Source: JAPPKS01 sp963667895
GTDB taxonomy: Bacteria; Poribacteria; WGA-4E; PCPOR2b
Direction of reading: 5' to 3'
Length of the DNA stretch: 64,000 nt
NCBI GenBank assembly: GCA_965223985.1
Contig: OZ245030.1
Location: 2,294,001 to 2,358,000, forward strand
Shown: positions 36,812 through 46,174 of the stretch, in pieces
Position numbering within the stretch: the stretch's first letter is position 1
Layout: each line of letters begins with the position of its first letter
Program-made: the position numbers and the translations under genes
Notes under the pieces: generated by a model
Seen by the model: only the letters and a program-made list of their open reading frames with translations
Databases searched by the model: none
Told to the model about the DNA's origin: nothing

Positions 36812-38176
36812 ATGGAACCAAGAAAAGAATTATTAAAATTGGGAGGCGGTTCAGCCTGTCCGGGGGAAAGGATTGAGCCTGCGGTAGAACTGGTCGAGAA
36901 AGGCGGTATCGACTACATTGTTTTTGATTCCTTGTCAGAAAGCGAGATGCTCGCTTTTGAAAAACATAAATTGAGCCACCCAGATGAGGGCTTCGATATC
37001 TACACTGAAAGACGGCTCAAGGCAATTTGGTCCATTTGCGCGCGCAAAGGCATAAAAATTATCGGCAATATGGGAGCTGCAAATCCGAAAGCAGCTCAAG
37101 ATTTGGCGATTAGGGTTGCTCGTGAACTGGGGCTCGATGGTTTGAAAGTTGCTGTGGTGTTAGGTGATAACGTGCTTTCGCTCGTCAAAGAACTCGATCT
37201 GAGAGTTAACGAGACCGAAGAGGGTGTCAGTGAATTCGGAGACAGGCTCATTGCGGCGCATGCCTACATACCGGCGGACCCTGTCGTGGAGGCTCTTGAA
37301 GCGGGGGCAGATCTCATTATGACGGGAAGGGTCGGCGATGCCTCACTGTATCTGGCACCCATGATTTATGAATTTGGCTGGCGTGAAGATGAGTGGGATT
37401 CATTCGCCAAGGGTATCATCCTTGGACATCTGTTTGAGTGCGCTGGTCAGTTGACGGGAGGATATTTTGCGGATCCACCATACAAAGTTGTTCCAGATCT
37501 TTATCGCTTGGGTTTTCCTATTGCAGAGGTTTCTCCCAATGGCGACGCCATCATAACGAAGGTGCCGGGCAGCGGCGGGCTTGTGAGTCCAGCCACATGT
37601 GCGGAACAGATGCTTTACGAGGTGGGCGATCCCACTAGTTACATTGAGGCTGATGTAATTGCGGATTTCAGTGATATGGGGTTTGAGCAGGTGGGTCCAG
37701 ACAGAGTTGCTATCACCGGTGTCATCAAGGGAAAACCCAAACCCGAACTGCTGAAGGTCAACCTCGGAGTAAGAGATGGATACAGAGCAGAAGGCACAAT
37801 TTTCTATGCAGGCCCCGGAGCCTACGAAAGGGCGAAACTAGCCGCAGAGGTCATGAAGCAGCGGCTGGAACTCATCACGCATTTGAAGGCGGAAGCTATA
37901 CGGTTCGATCTGTTGGGAATCAACTCGTTGTATGGTCATTCCGATGAGAAACCCGAAAGTGCTCCGTGGGAAGTGGGGCTCCGTGTCGCAGGAAGAACCC
38001 GAGAACGCTCTGAAGCTTGGAAGATTATGCATGAGCTAGAGACGATTGACAATAATGGTCCCGCTGCAATTGGTCGTGGCTTAAGAAAAGAGGACGTTAC
38101 CGAAATTCTCGGTTACTATTCAACGTTCATACCGCGGGATAAAGTCAAGACAGAAGTCTTAATTGAGGAGGCATAG
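36812..38176 (+). CDS. AtuA/DUF1446 family protein
   Basis: The 454-residue protein fits the acyclic terpene utilisation AtuA family. It opens with KLGGGSACPGERIEPAVELVE and includes DYIVFDSLSE, KIIGNMGAANPKAAQ and ADLIMTGRVGDASLYLAPM, all conserved. In pseudomonads AtuA acts in citronellol/geraniol breakdown, but the reaction is not well defined. The usual C-terminal AtuA-like domain of about 100 residues is not fused here; it appears as a separate broken frame starting 3 bp downstream at 38180. The reading frame itself is intact. Confidence 0.85.
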   Translation: MEPRKELLKLGGGSACPGERIEPAVELVEKGGIDYIVFDSLSESEMLAFEKHKLSHPDEGFDIYTERRLKAIWSICARKGIKIIGNMGAANPKAAQDLAIRVARELGLDGLKVAVVLGDNVLSLVKELDLRVNETEEGVSEFGDRLIAAHAYIPADPVVEALEAGADLIMTGRVGDASLYLAPMIYEFGWREDEWDSFAKGIILGHLFECAGQLTGGYFADPPYKVVPDLYRLGFPIAEVSPNGDAIITKVPGSGGLVSPATCAEQMLYEVGDPTSYIEADVIADFSDMGFEQVGPDRVAITGVIKGKPKPELLKVNLGVRDGYRAEGTIFYAGPGAYERAKLAAEVMKQRLELITHLKAEAIRFDLLGINSLYGHSDEKPESAPWEVGLRVAGRTRERSEAWKIMHELETIDNNGPAAIGRGLRKEDVTEILGYYSTFIPRDKVKTEVLIEEA

Positions 38177-38179
38177 TTC

Positions 38180-38502
38180 ATGGGTAAAACCCAGCTCCGA
38201 GAAATCTGTCACGCCAGATCTGGAGATAAGGGGGATACTGCAAACATCGGACTTATCGTGTATGATAAACAAGACTTATGAATTGATAAAGAGATGAAGT
38301 TACCCCGGAGCGGGTCGAGGTGTTTTTCAAAGGAACTGTGAATGGTGATGTGGAAAGATACGAACTGCCTCGGATTGGCGCGCTCAACTTTGTACTACAT
38401 CAGGCGCTGGACAGCGGATCCCCCCGGACGCTCTCGTTCGATTTTTGTGGAAAGGCGCTGAGTTCCGCACTATTGACTCTTATAATTGAAACGTCAGACT
38501 AG
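38180..38502 (+). pseudogene. AtuA-like C-terminal domain gene, frameshifted
   Basis: The frame starts MGKTQLREICHARSGDKGDT, matching the AtuA-like ferredoxin-fold domain (IAHARSGDKGDTANIG). After YDKQDL it hits TGA. The rest of the domain is in another frame: TPERVEVFFKGTVNGDVERY, then LGALNFVLH-like IGALNFVLHQALD, then CGKALSSALL. Two extra bases between 38270 and 38295 explain the break: removing one T near 38276 and one A near 38291 restores DYELIKDEVTPERV. It is translationally linked to the AtuA gene by the 3-bp spacing. It could be a genuine loss or an assembly indel. Confidence 0.72.
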
Positions 38503-38555
38503 TCCTCATTAAAATAAGGGAAACAACCAAGCGTTTAGCTATGGGAGGTACTGCG

Positions 38556-39632
38556 ATGAAATTAGGTATGTTCATGATGCCGCTACATCCTCCGGAAAAA
38601 GACCGGACTGAATGTTTCGAGGAAGATATCGAACTGGTTGTTCGTGCCGACGAGCTGGGATTCACCGATGTCTGGGTTGGTCAGCACCACTCGGCTGCTT
38701 GGGAACCCATTCCGGCTAACGACATTTTCATTGCCCACGTGCTGCCACTCACGAAGAACATTCGATTCGGCCCGGGTGTGGTGATTGTTCCCCACCACCA
38801 TCCAGTCAATGTCGCTGTTCGTATTGCATACCTAGATCACCTAGCTCGCGGCCGTTTGAATTGTGGCTTTGGCCAAAGCGGCGTGCCGACCGATTGGGAG
38901 CTGTTCGATTTGCCGGATCCAAGGACGCAAGGGCTGATGACCCTTGAAGGGATTGATATGGTGCTCAAGTTATGGCAAGCAGAGGCTCCGTTCGACTTCA
39001 AGGGACAATTCTGGCGCATCCGAATCGAAAACCCGAATCCGGATGTTGCCCTAGGACCAATGCTCAAGCCGTATCAGAAGCCTCACCCACCAATCGCGAT
39101 GAGCGTAGTTAAGGGGACGTCAATGGGAGCCCGTACAGCGGGTGAACGCGGTTATATGCCGGTGAGCACGAATGTCGTGCCGGCGGCTACGGTTGCCCAG
39201 CATTGGCAAACGTACTACGCTGGCGCCGAAGGAGCCGGTCGGCCAGCCCCAGACCGATCGATTTGGGGAGTGTCGCGTAGCATCTTCGTTGGTGAATCAA
39301 AGAGGGATGCTTGGGATTTTGCCGTGAACAGCACATTCGGACGTTCATGGAACTACATGATCAAGATAGTCAAAGCGGCGAATCTGCTAGACATTATGAA
39401 ACTGCACCCTGACATGTCCGATGACGAGATAACGTTGGAATACGTCCTGGAGAACCTGTGCATTATAGGTGATGTAGAGGAATGCGTCCGTCAATTGGAA
39501 GATTTGTGGGAAGTGACTGGTGGTTTTGGCACACTGCTGATGATTGCCCACGACTGGGACGACAAAGCGAGATGGTTGCGCTCCATGAAATTCTTGGCGA
39601 ATGAAGTCGTACCCGCATTGCCATCGGTCTAA
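38556..39632 (+). CDS. LLM class flavin-dependent oxidoreductase
   Basis: The luciferase-like TIM barrel is recognised by KLGMFMMPLHPPEKDRTE, ADELGFTDVWVGQHHS, RFGPGVVIVPHHHPVNVAVR and ERGYMPVS. The family uses reduced FMN to oxidise small organic substrates such as sulfonates, monoterpene ketones or aldehydes. The ATG at 38556 is preferred over 38541, since GGGAGGT (38543-38549) then stands 6 nt upstream. An NADH-flavin reductase gene follows at 39778 and may supply FMNH2, giving a two-component monooxygenase. Substrate is unknown. Confidence 0.88.
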   Translation: MKLGMFMMPLHPPEKDRTECFEEDIELVVRADELGFTDVWVGQHHSAAWEPIPANDIFIAHVLPLTKNIRFGPGVVIVPHHHPVNVAVRIAYLDHLARGRLNCGFGQSGVPTDWELFDLPDPRTQGLMTLEGIDMVLKLWQAEAPFDFKGQFWRIRIENPNPDVALGPMLKPYQKPHPPIAMSVVKGTSMGARTAGERGYMPVSTNVVPAATVAQHWQTYYAGAEGAGRPAPDRSIWGVSRSIFVGESKRDAWDFAVNSTFGRSWNYMIKIVKAANLLDIMKLHPDMSDDEITLEYVLENLCIIGDVEECVRQLEDLWEVTGGFGTLLMIAHDWDDKARWLRSMKFLANEVVPALPSV

Positions 39633-39777
39633 AACCGTTTTCTTGCCGTTTGAATCGTTTGATTGGTCTCACCGCATCTCCCCGAATGGCGCTTCAGAAT
39701 CGAAGAGGATGCGTCAACATGGAAGGTTCAATTCTAAAGCTAAATCGCCATGAACCCTAGCCAAGGAGGTGTTTAGC

Positions 39778-40275
39778 ATGGCGCTTGATCCGAAGTTGCA
39801 GCGGCAAATCATGGGCTGCTTTGCAACAGGCGTCACGGTAGTGACAACACGGTGCGGCGACCACATTACCGGCATGACGGCGAACGCAATTATGTCTTTG
39901 TCGCTGAATCCGCCGCGAATCGTCGTTTCCGTTGACAAGCTGAGCCACATGCATGAATCTCTGTTGCATGGAAAATGCTTCGCGATCAACCTGCTGCGGG
40001 CGGATCAGGAAGCTACTTCTCGCCAGTTTGCAATGCCGGGGCCGAAAGACTTTTCCGGCTTGTCACTAACCGTAGCGGAGACCGGGGCACCAATTTTGGT
40101 TGATTCCCTCGCGTTTGTGGATTGCCGGCTCGTCGAGATTCTATCGGGCGGAGATCACGACATGTTCCTCGGAGAACCTGTTGTCGGCGAGGCGCGGGAT
40201 GGCGAGCCGCTTATCTTTTTCAGCGGAGGTTACACTCAGCTAGCGCTACCAATCGAGGAAGAGGGAAAACCGTGA
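39778..40275 (+). CDS. Flavin reductase domain protein
   Basis: This is a flavin reductase-like protein of 165 residues. Motifs are MGCFATGVTVVTTR, GMTANAIMSLSLNPPRIVVSV and GKCFAINLLRADQE. Such enzymes reduce FMN or FAD with NAD(P)H for a partner monooxygenase. GGAGG is at 39765-39769 with an 8-nt spacer, which fixes the ATG at 39778. The gene is 145 bp behind the LLM monooxygenase. Its stop overlaps the GTG of the next gene by GTGA, so it is translationally coupled to the VOC protein. Confidence 0.87.
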   Translation: MALDPKLQRQIMGCFATGVTVVTTRCGDHITGMTANAIMSLSLNPPRIVVSVDKLSHMHESLLHGKCFAINLLRADQEATSRQFAMPGPKDFSGLSLTVAETGAPILVDSLAFVDCRLVEILSGGDHDMFLGEPVVGEARDGEPLIFFSGGYTQLALPIEEEGKP

Positions 40276-40682
40276 ATCCCAAGCTTTGGGACATCGGCTT
40301 GAAAATTGACGGCTTGGATGCGGGCGTCGCTTTTTTGGAAGCGATGCGTGCCAAATTCCGGTATCGTGCAACCCGCTCAAAACTAGATGGGGGAAAATAT
40401 GAGACGGCTCTGTTAGAGTTTGGTGGGACACGTGCTTTTTTGGTTGAGGAACCGATTTTCGAACACAAGCTCAACCATCAACTCATCCCAGGATTGGCCC
40501 ATATCGTCTTCGAGGTTAATAACGTCGCTGAAGCATACGAACAGATTACGGGACTAGGTGCAGAAATACTTTTCGAGCCAAAACAGGTTAGTGGCGGGTA
40601 TGGGTGACGCCGCGTTGCCTTTTTCTGCTCCCCCAACGGTCTCGTATTCGAGATGATTGAAATTCTAGAAGCAAAGGTGTGA
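40272..40682 (+). pseudogene. VOC (glyoxalase-fold) protein interrupted by an in-frame TGA
   Basis: The frame reads from GTG 40272: LWDIGLKIDGLDAGVAFLEA, TALLEFGGTRAFL and AHIVFEVNNVAEAYEQ. This is the paired beta-alpha-beta-beta-beta of vicinal oxygen chelate proteins. After SGGYG comes TGA at 40605-40607. The same frame then continues RRVAFFCSPNGLVFEMIEIL to a natural stop at 40680-40682, which is the expected metal-site end of the fold. A tryptophan codon (TGG) at that position is the likely ancestor. The truncated 111-residue product would lack its C-terminal metal ligand. Confidence 0.75.
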
Positions 40683-40695
40683 GCCTTCCAAAGCG

Positions 40696-42507
40696 TTATT
40701 GTTCACTCAAACCTGTTCCTTCTGTCGCGGTTAAAAACCGATCCCCTTGGACATTTTCAAATCGCTCTACGATTCCACTGGACCAGCGAATCTCAACCAA
40801 ATCTGCTCTATTGGACCCACCGAGCCCAAAGTGTAATCGTATGTCGCTATGCGAGGGGTAACTTCCCCCACTCTTGACTTCTTTGATTTGTGATTTGCCG
40901 CCAGCTACGACCTTAATGCGGGTCCCAATACCATCGCGGTTGCTTTTAACGCCGACTGTTGTGAAGGAGAGCCAGTGGTTCAGATGGACGGTATCATTTC
41001 GCAGCAGATCGGGCGTCTGATGGCAGTTAGTAACCAAGACATCAATGTCGCCGTCATTATCATAATCTCCAAAAGCTGCTCCGCGGCTCACCTTCTTCAA
41101 AAGCAGCCCTTCGCCCGACCGATTGGAAACATCCTTGAACGTGGTATCGCCTCGGTTTCTGAAGAGTTGATTTTGCTGCGCATAAGTGAGATTCGGATTG
41201 ATGAGATGGACATTATCGTTAAGGTCTCCGGTAGCGATAAAGAGGTCAATGTATCCGTCGTTGTCAAAGTCTGCGAAATCCGCGCCCCAGGAGAGCCGCG
41301 TGAGTGTTGATGCACCGATTCCTGAACGATACGTGATGTCTGCAAAGAGCCCATTTTGTTCGCTGAGGTAGACCGCGTTAGGTTCGCCACTGAAATTCGT
41401 AACGACGAGATCGAACCATCCGTCGTTATTGATATCGCCAAAGACCGCAGCCATGCTGCTATATGCACTACCCATTTCGTCGACTGCGACCCCGCTGAAT
41501 AACGCGACCTCAGTAAACATACCGTCACCATGATTCTGATAAAGCCAGTCCGGTTCCAAATCGTTTGCGACAAACAGGTCGAGGTCATGGTCGTTATCGT
41601 AATCGCACCAGACGATTCCCATTCCTTTGCCGCTTGGGTCAAACACACCGGCTTCGAGGGTTACATTCGTAAATGTACTATCACCTTTGTTTTGGTAAAG
41701 CACACTCGGCGTCCCCTCAAAATTCTTGGGCGAACAATAAATTCGGACATTGAACTCACCACACTGGGGATTGTTCTCTAGTTGGAACGCCACATAATTT
41801 GCGACAAATAGGTCCAGGTCATTGTCATTGTCGTAATCAGCAAAAGCAGCGGCAGCCCCCCACAACACATCGTCAACCCCCGCCTGGGTTGTTACATCAG
41901 TGAATGTCCCATCACGGTTGTTATGATAGAGTACGTTCGGCCCAAAATTCGCGACATAAAGATCCGGAAAGCCATCATTATCATAATCCCCGACAGCGCA
42001 ACTGAAACCGTAACTTTCATCGCCTACTCCCGCCTGAACTGTTACATCTGTGAAGGTACTATCGCCGTTATTGCGATAAAGTGCGTTTGTTGGTGGCACA
42101 TCGGAGCGCATGCCGGGAAGGTCTGCCCCGTTTACGAAATAGATGTCTATATCTCCATCTTGATCGTAATCAACCCATGCCGCACCAGCTCCAATGGGCT
42201 CGACATAATACTTTGCCCCACTGCGCCCATCTCTATGTCTAAAATGAACGCCGGCTTCTGCCGTGGCCTCACTGAAGAATAATTCCGCGCACGCCGGAAG
42301 GACGGAACACCAGAAGACCAGAGCACTAATTACATATTTCGAATTTTGCAGTATGTACCGCTTTATGTGCAAGGCATCAAACAGATGTTCTTTTCTCTCC
42401 CATCTTTGTTCCTTGGATTCCGGAAACACAGCTGTATCGAAGCCTCCCCTCTCTTTCGTCTCGCCCTTTCCTAAATTCCTTCTCTTTCTTCCTTCCATTC
42501 TCCGCAT
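40696..42507 (-). CDS. CRTAC1-like FG-GAP beta-propeller protein with ASPIC/UnbV end
   Basis: The protein has repeating calcium-binding FG-GAP/VCBS motifs (DYDQDGDIDIYFVNGAD, DYDNDGFPDLYVANFGPN, DYDNDNDLDLFVANYV and others) that make a seven-bladed propeller. The C-terminus has the ASPIC/UnbV pattern (GVKSNRDGIGTRIKVVAGG, RLHFGLGG-type ending). A hydrophobic export segment (KYVISALVFWCSVLPACA) lies at about residues 58-75, so the listed ATG is probably too early. A start near the internal TTG or GTG would make it a normal signal peptide. It is secreted or envelope-bound; function is unknown. Confidence 0.82.
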   Translation of the reverse strand: MRRMEGRKRRNLGKGETKERGGFDTAVFPESKEQRWERKEHLFDALHIKRYILQNSKYVISALVFWCSVLPACAELFFSEATAEAGVHFRHRDGRSGAKYYVEPIGAGAAWVDYDQDGDIDIYFVNGADLPGMRSDVPPTNALYRNNGDSTFTDVTVQAGVGDESYGFSCAVGDYDNDGFPDLYVANFGPNVLYHNNRDGTFTDVTTQAGVDDVLWGAAAAFADYDNDNDLDLFVANYVAFQLENNPQCGEFNVRIYCSPKNFEGTPSVLYQNKGDSTFTNVTLEAGVFDPSGKGMGIVWCDYDNDHDLDLFVANDLEPDWLYQNHGDGMFTEVALFSGVAVDEMGSAYSSMAAVFGDINNDGWFDLVVTNFSGEPNAVYLSEQNGLFADITYRSGIGASTLTRLSWGADFADFDNDGYIDLFIATGDLNDNVHLINPNLTYAQQNQLFRNRGDTTFKDVSNRSGEGLLLKKVSRGAAFGDYDNDGDIDVLVTNCHQTPDLLRNDTVHLNHWLSFTTVGVKSNRDGIGTRIKVVAGGKSQIKEVKSGGSYPSHSDIRLHFGLGGSNRADLVEIRWSSGIVERFENVQGDRFLTATEGTGLSEQ

Positions 42508-42981
42508 CTCCTTTTACGGTGGTTAGAGCGTTTAACCCTGCATCGAGCCTAGGGCGAGATTATATCAACCGCGCTATCTATTGTCAAGCGTAAGGAGAGG
42601 GGAACACACCTTACTCAAGGAATGGGGGTGTAGTGAAGAAATTCCGTCAAAATAGACTTCCTTTTTACGACAACTTCAGGTATACTTTGATAATTACCTC
42701 CTTCTGTTTCGCCACAGTCCGACATGACTGGGTCATTGACGCTTGGTGAAGCTAAGAGAACGGTATCTTGTGCTTTCTTACAGCGAAGAAGGACAGATTA
42801 GCGTCCTGTTTTCGAGAGCGTCAATTAAGTCGTCAATCGTCGTGTTCCGCGTGATATTGAACGAATTATTAATGCAACTACTATCAAGTTCAAGCACCTG
42901 AATTCTGTTAGTTATCAACGAACTGCTATCATTCCGCCGATGCGGCGATACAGTGAGGTTTGGATTCTGGAGGTCTGGCGA
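42508..42981. other. Intergenic region, nothing firm
   Basis: About 470 bp between divergent CRTAC1 and glycoside hydrolase genes. A minus-strand frame at 42778-42996 overlaps the hydrolase start and has no recognised motif. No hairpin or repeat of note was seen. Confidence 0.4.
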
Positions 42982-44337
42982 GTGAAGAAAGCACAATGGC
43001 GAGCTGTCGTCCTGGTGTGGACGATGGTGGGAATCTGTGTTGCGTTGACGATTTCAGATGCCAACGCGGCTTACATGATTCAGGAAGGAAATACGATGGC
43101 TAAGACCAGAATTGAAGTCAAACGTTCACCGGATCTCCTAGATAACCGTATTGGAGGGGACTACGGTAGCGATCCCAATGTAGCTAACCACATCTTTGAT
43201 TTAGGACTCAAATGGGTGCGACTAGGCTTCTGGAACAGCGGGTTTAACTGGCAACGGGTTCGCAGGGCGCAGGGCAGTTATGCGGTCGACCCGGCGCCGG
43301 ATAAGTTTGTGACTGATCTCGCCGAAGGCGGCATAACGGTGGTGATGACCATGGGCGTCGGCGATGGTCGGTTCCGCGAAGACGATATGTGGCGGTTAAC
43401 ACCGTCAGCGATGGACGACTACCGAGAATACGCACGAACGCTCGTTCAACAGTTCAAGGACCGCGTCCAATACTTCGAGATATGGAACGAACCGGATACT
43501 GGCACTGATTGGGGCCGCATCCCCCCGATTGACTATGCGAGACTTGTTAGGCATGTTGCACCGGCGATACGCGAGGAGGCGCCAGAAGCCAGGATCGTCA
43601 TCGGTGCCATCGGCGGATGGTGGCAGCCGAAATTCCCAGGGTATGGTAACGCTAGCCGCTACACACTCCACCTCGACTACTTGAAAGAGGTGCTCTGCTC
43701 AGGCATTGCTCCACTAGTCGATGTGATCTCTTGGCATCCATTCTACGGGCATCGTCCAGAGGATCCGTACTACCAGAACTATCCCCAGATGGTTGAGGAA
43801 ATTCAGCGCTTGGCAACCGTTCAGGGCTTTAAGGGTGAATATCTTGTTGAAGAAGCACTATGGCGAGTGGAGCGTGCCGATGAACCACAGGGACTTGTGT
43901 CCGCCATCGTTTCCGCCAAATACATCGCGCGTACCATAGTGATGCACCGGGGTCTTGGCATAACAGTAACTGTAAGCGGCATGTTTCCAGGCAAATGCCC
44001 GGACGTAACGCACCGCCTGTGCACGATTCTTGCGGGTGCTGAAGCAGTGGACCTCCCCGTTGTGTTGCAGACCGAGTCGTCTGAGGTTGTCCATTACGGA
44101 TTTCAACTGCCAAATGGCGATCGACTGATAGCCCTGTGGTCGAATGGGGCAGCGGTTGACGACGACTCTGGCGTGGTTACCGACGTAACGTACCAGATGG
44201 CTGCCAGCGGTGTAATCGGGGCGGATGTGCTGCACGGTTACCAGCAAGACTTGGATTTTGAGAGCGGTTTTGAAAGCACTCGAATTCGTGGTCTGTACGT
44301 ACCCGATTATCCCATGCTCATTCGTCTACAAAGATAA
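42982..44337 (+). CDS. Secreted glycoside hydrolase-like TIM barrel protein
   Basis: A signal-like segment (AVVLVWTMVGICVALTISDANA) precedes a barrel with LGLKWVRLGFW, YFEIWNEPD (acid/base candidate Glu170) and EYLVEEALWR (nucleophile candidate Glu290 or Glu291). This spacing fits clan GH-A enzymes such as GH39 or GH5. GTG 42982 is taken as start, because GGAGG lies 8 nt upstream at 42969-42973. The C-terminal part (from about 370) is beta-rich (VVHYGFQLPNGDRLIALWS) as in accessory domains. Substrate sugar is unknown. No transporter is next to it. Confidence 0.75.
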   Translation: MKKAQWRAVVLVWTMVGICVALTISDANAAYMIQEGNTMAKTRIEVKRSPDLLDNRIGGDYGSDPNVANHIFDLGLKWVRLGFWNSGFNWQRVRRAQGSYAVDPAPDKFVTDLAEGGITVVMTMGVGDGRFREDDMWRLTPSAMDDYREYARTLVQQFKDRVQYFEIWNEPDTGTDWGRIPPIDYARLVRHVAPAIREEAPEARIVIGAIGGWWQPKFPGYGNASRYTLHLDYLKEVLCSGIAPLVDVISWHPFYGHRPEDPYYQNYPQMVEEIQRLATVQGFKGEYLVEEALWRVERADEPQGLVSAIVSAKYIARTIVMHRGLGITVTVSGMFPGKCPDVTHRLCTILAGAEAVDLPVVLQTESSEVVHYGFQLPNGDRLIALWSNGAAVDDDSGVVTDVTYQMAASGVIGADVLHGYQQDLDFESGFESTRIRGLYVPDYPMLIRLQR

Positions 44338-44775
44338 CAGGCTTACCGGATCGTGATCGGACTGGTTTAGAACGATTGTATTATTTCACTACTTTAGGAT
44401 GTGCTTCCTTGCACTTCTTACAAACATTGTAAATCCTTATCCGACATTGTAGCAGTCTCCGATCAAGTAGTAGGCAAATCAGCTAACTGCCGAAACCGGT
44501 TGACATTTCACAAAAATTTGTGTTACAGTAACTCAAGTTGACACCTAATAGGGTCTGCAAAACATCTTTGGGTACTACTTCAGCAGCGTTCCACCTACTG
44601 AATTTAGTGGCATTTGCAGCGCAGCGACAGACATACAGACAAACCCTAATTTTCGATAGGTCGCAACCTTAAGTTAATGTAATGATATAAAGGGAAAATG
44701 TTGCTATTACAAGCATCGCAAACAGTTTCGACTCGGAGTTTTGCGCAACCTTGACTAAGATTGGAGTTTTACTGG
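44338..44775. other. Intergenic region with promoter for the aminotransferase gene
   Basis: About 440 bp. Besides the promoter and internal palindrome at 44500-44529, no gene or repeat was recognised. Confidence 0.4.
44500..44529 (+). promoter_or_regulatory. Predicted promoter with palindrome between -35 and -10
   Basis: A perfect -35 box TTGACA (44500-44505) and TACAGT (44524-44529) are 18 nt apart. Between them CACAAA (44509-44514) and TTTGTG (44517-44522) form an inverted repeat with a 2-nt centre. A repressor bound there would cover the promoter. The aminotransferase start is about 245 nt downstream, leaving a long leader. Confidence 0.5.
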
Positions 44776-45954
44776 ATGAACACATCCGATTTCAAAAATG
44801 GTCCACGACAGATTCCAAAACGCCTTCTGATGGGGCCCGGTCCTAGCAACACACATCCGCGCGTCCTTGCAGCAATGAGCCAACCCATGATCGGATATTT
44901 GGATCCTGTTTTTCTAGAATTGATGGATGAGACCATGGCACTGCTGCGCGGCGTATTTGGGACCCAAAATCAGTTGACATTTCCAGTGTCTGCAACAGGC
45001 AGCGCCGGTATGGAAGCCACTTTGTGCAATCTGATTGAGCCGGGGGATGAAATCATCGTTTGCGTCAACGGTTTTTTTGGCACACGAATGGCTGATATTG
45101 TGAAACGATGCAGGGGGAATCTGCATGTTGTTGAAGGGAACTGGGGAAGCATTATTGACCCTGAGGATGTTGAAAACAAGCTAAAAGCAGTGAACGCCAA
45201 GATGGTGTGTATCGTTCACGCAGAAACGTCAACGGGCGTCTTACAGCCGTTGGACGAGATTTCCGCATTGGCAAAACGTTACGATGCGCTGTTGCTTGTA
45301 GACTGCGTCACTTCGTTGGGAGGTGTTCCTGTTAATCTGGATGCTTCAGGAATTGATGTAGCTTATAGCTGTTCACAAAAATGCCTGAGTTGTCCACCGG
45401 GGCTTTCTCCAGTTAGCTTTAGCGATCGAGCGGTCGAGATCGTTCACGAACGGAAAACCGAGGTTCAAAGCTGGTATCTTGATATACGGATGATTTCTAA
45501 CTATTGGGGCGAAGAGCGGGTGTACCACCACACCGCACCTATTTCAATGAACTACGCCATCAATGAAGCACTGAAACTAGTTTACGAAGAGGGGCTAACC
45601 CAGCGATACCATCGTCACCAGCTCCATTCTCAGGCACTGGCAGTTGGATTGGAATCAATTGGTGTTAAGCGGGTTGCACAAGAGGGAGCCCGTGCCCCAA
45701 TGCTGACTTCGGTGTCTATCCCCGAGGGTGTGGATGATGCAACCACCCGTCGCCGGTTGTTGAATGAATATAAAATTGAGATTGGGGGTGGACTAGGTAC
45801 ATTCAAAGGAAAAGCGTGGCGGATTGGGCTCATGGGCGAGTCTTGTCGCAAAGAGAGCGTCATTCGCTTGCTCTCCGCACTTGGGGCCCTACTGCCGAAC
45901 GTTTCGCAGTCAGCAGGAGTAGAAAGCGCCGAAGGGGTTTACGCTGCCGAATAG
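44776..45954 (+). CDS. Alanine-glyoxylate aminotransferase-like class V PLP enzyme
   Basis: The protein resembles alanine-glyoxylate/serine-glyoxylate aminotransferases. It starts KRLLMGPGPSNTHPRVL and has FPVSATGSAGMEATLCNL, VHAETSTGVLQPLDE, LLVDCVTSLGGVPV and CSQKCLSCPPGLSPVSF, which carries the PLP lysine. The last part GIGGGLGTFKGKAWRIGLMG-type sequence is standard. ATG 44776 is used, with GGAG nine nt upstream. The reaction would turn glyoxylate to glycine using alanine or serine. With the hydroxyacid dehydrogenase it could form a glyoxylate branch, but they are 9 kb apart. Confidence 0.88.
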   Translation: MNTSDFKNGPRQIPKRLLMGPGPSNTHPRVLAAMSQPMIGYLDPVFLELMDETMALLRGVFGTQNQLTFPVSATGSAGMEATLCNLIEPGDEIIVCVNGFFGTRMADIVKRCRGNLHVVEGNWGSIIDPEDVENKLKAVNAKMVCIVHAETSTGVLQPLDEISALAKRYDALLLVDCVTSLGGVPVNLDASGIDVAYSCSQKCLSCPPGLSPVSFSDRAVEIVHERKTEVQSWYLDIRMISNYWGEERVYHHTAPISMNYAINEALKLVYEEGLTQRYHRHQLHSQALAVGLESIGVKRVAQEGARAPMLTSVSIPEGVDDATTRRRLLNEYKIEIGGGLGTFKGKAWRIGLMGESCRKESVIRLLSALGALLPNVSQSAGVESAEGVYAAE

Positions 45955-46174
45955 CGTCATAAGATTTCCCGTATGGATATACGTGTGTTCCGTAAGGCAC
46001 AACAATCGGCTATCCGAGCCAAAGGCTTCCGCCTAGAAGATAGATGTGAGGTGAGCAGGGAACACAGGATAGGTTTCAAACGGCGTCCTTTGGAGACGCT
46101 ATTGTCCTTTTCAATTACTTGGCTTAATCTTGAGGAACTCATTTGAGATGTTTTAGCGTTTGTTGATGGTATAG

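Noticed and set aside
40605..40607. Selenocysteine codon in the VOC gene
   Set aside because: No convincing SECIS-like hairpin directly after it, and the family context suggests Trp at this position.
42778..42996. Small minus-strand protein of 72 residues
   Set aside because: No recognisable motif and it overlaps the start of the glycoside hydrolase-like gene.
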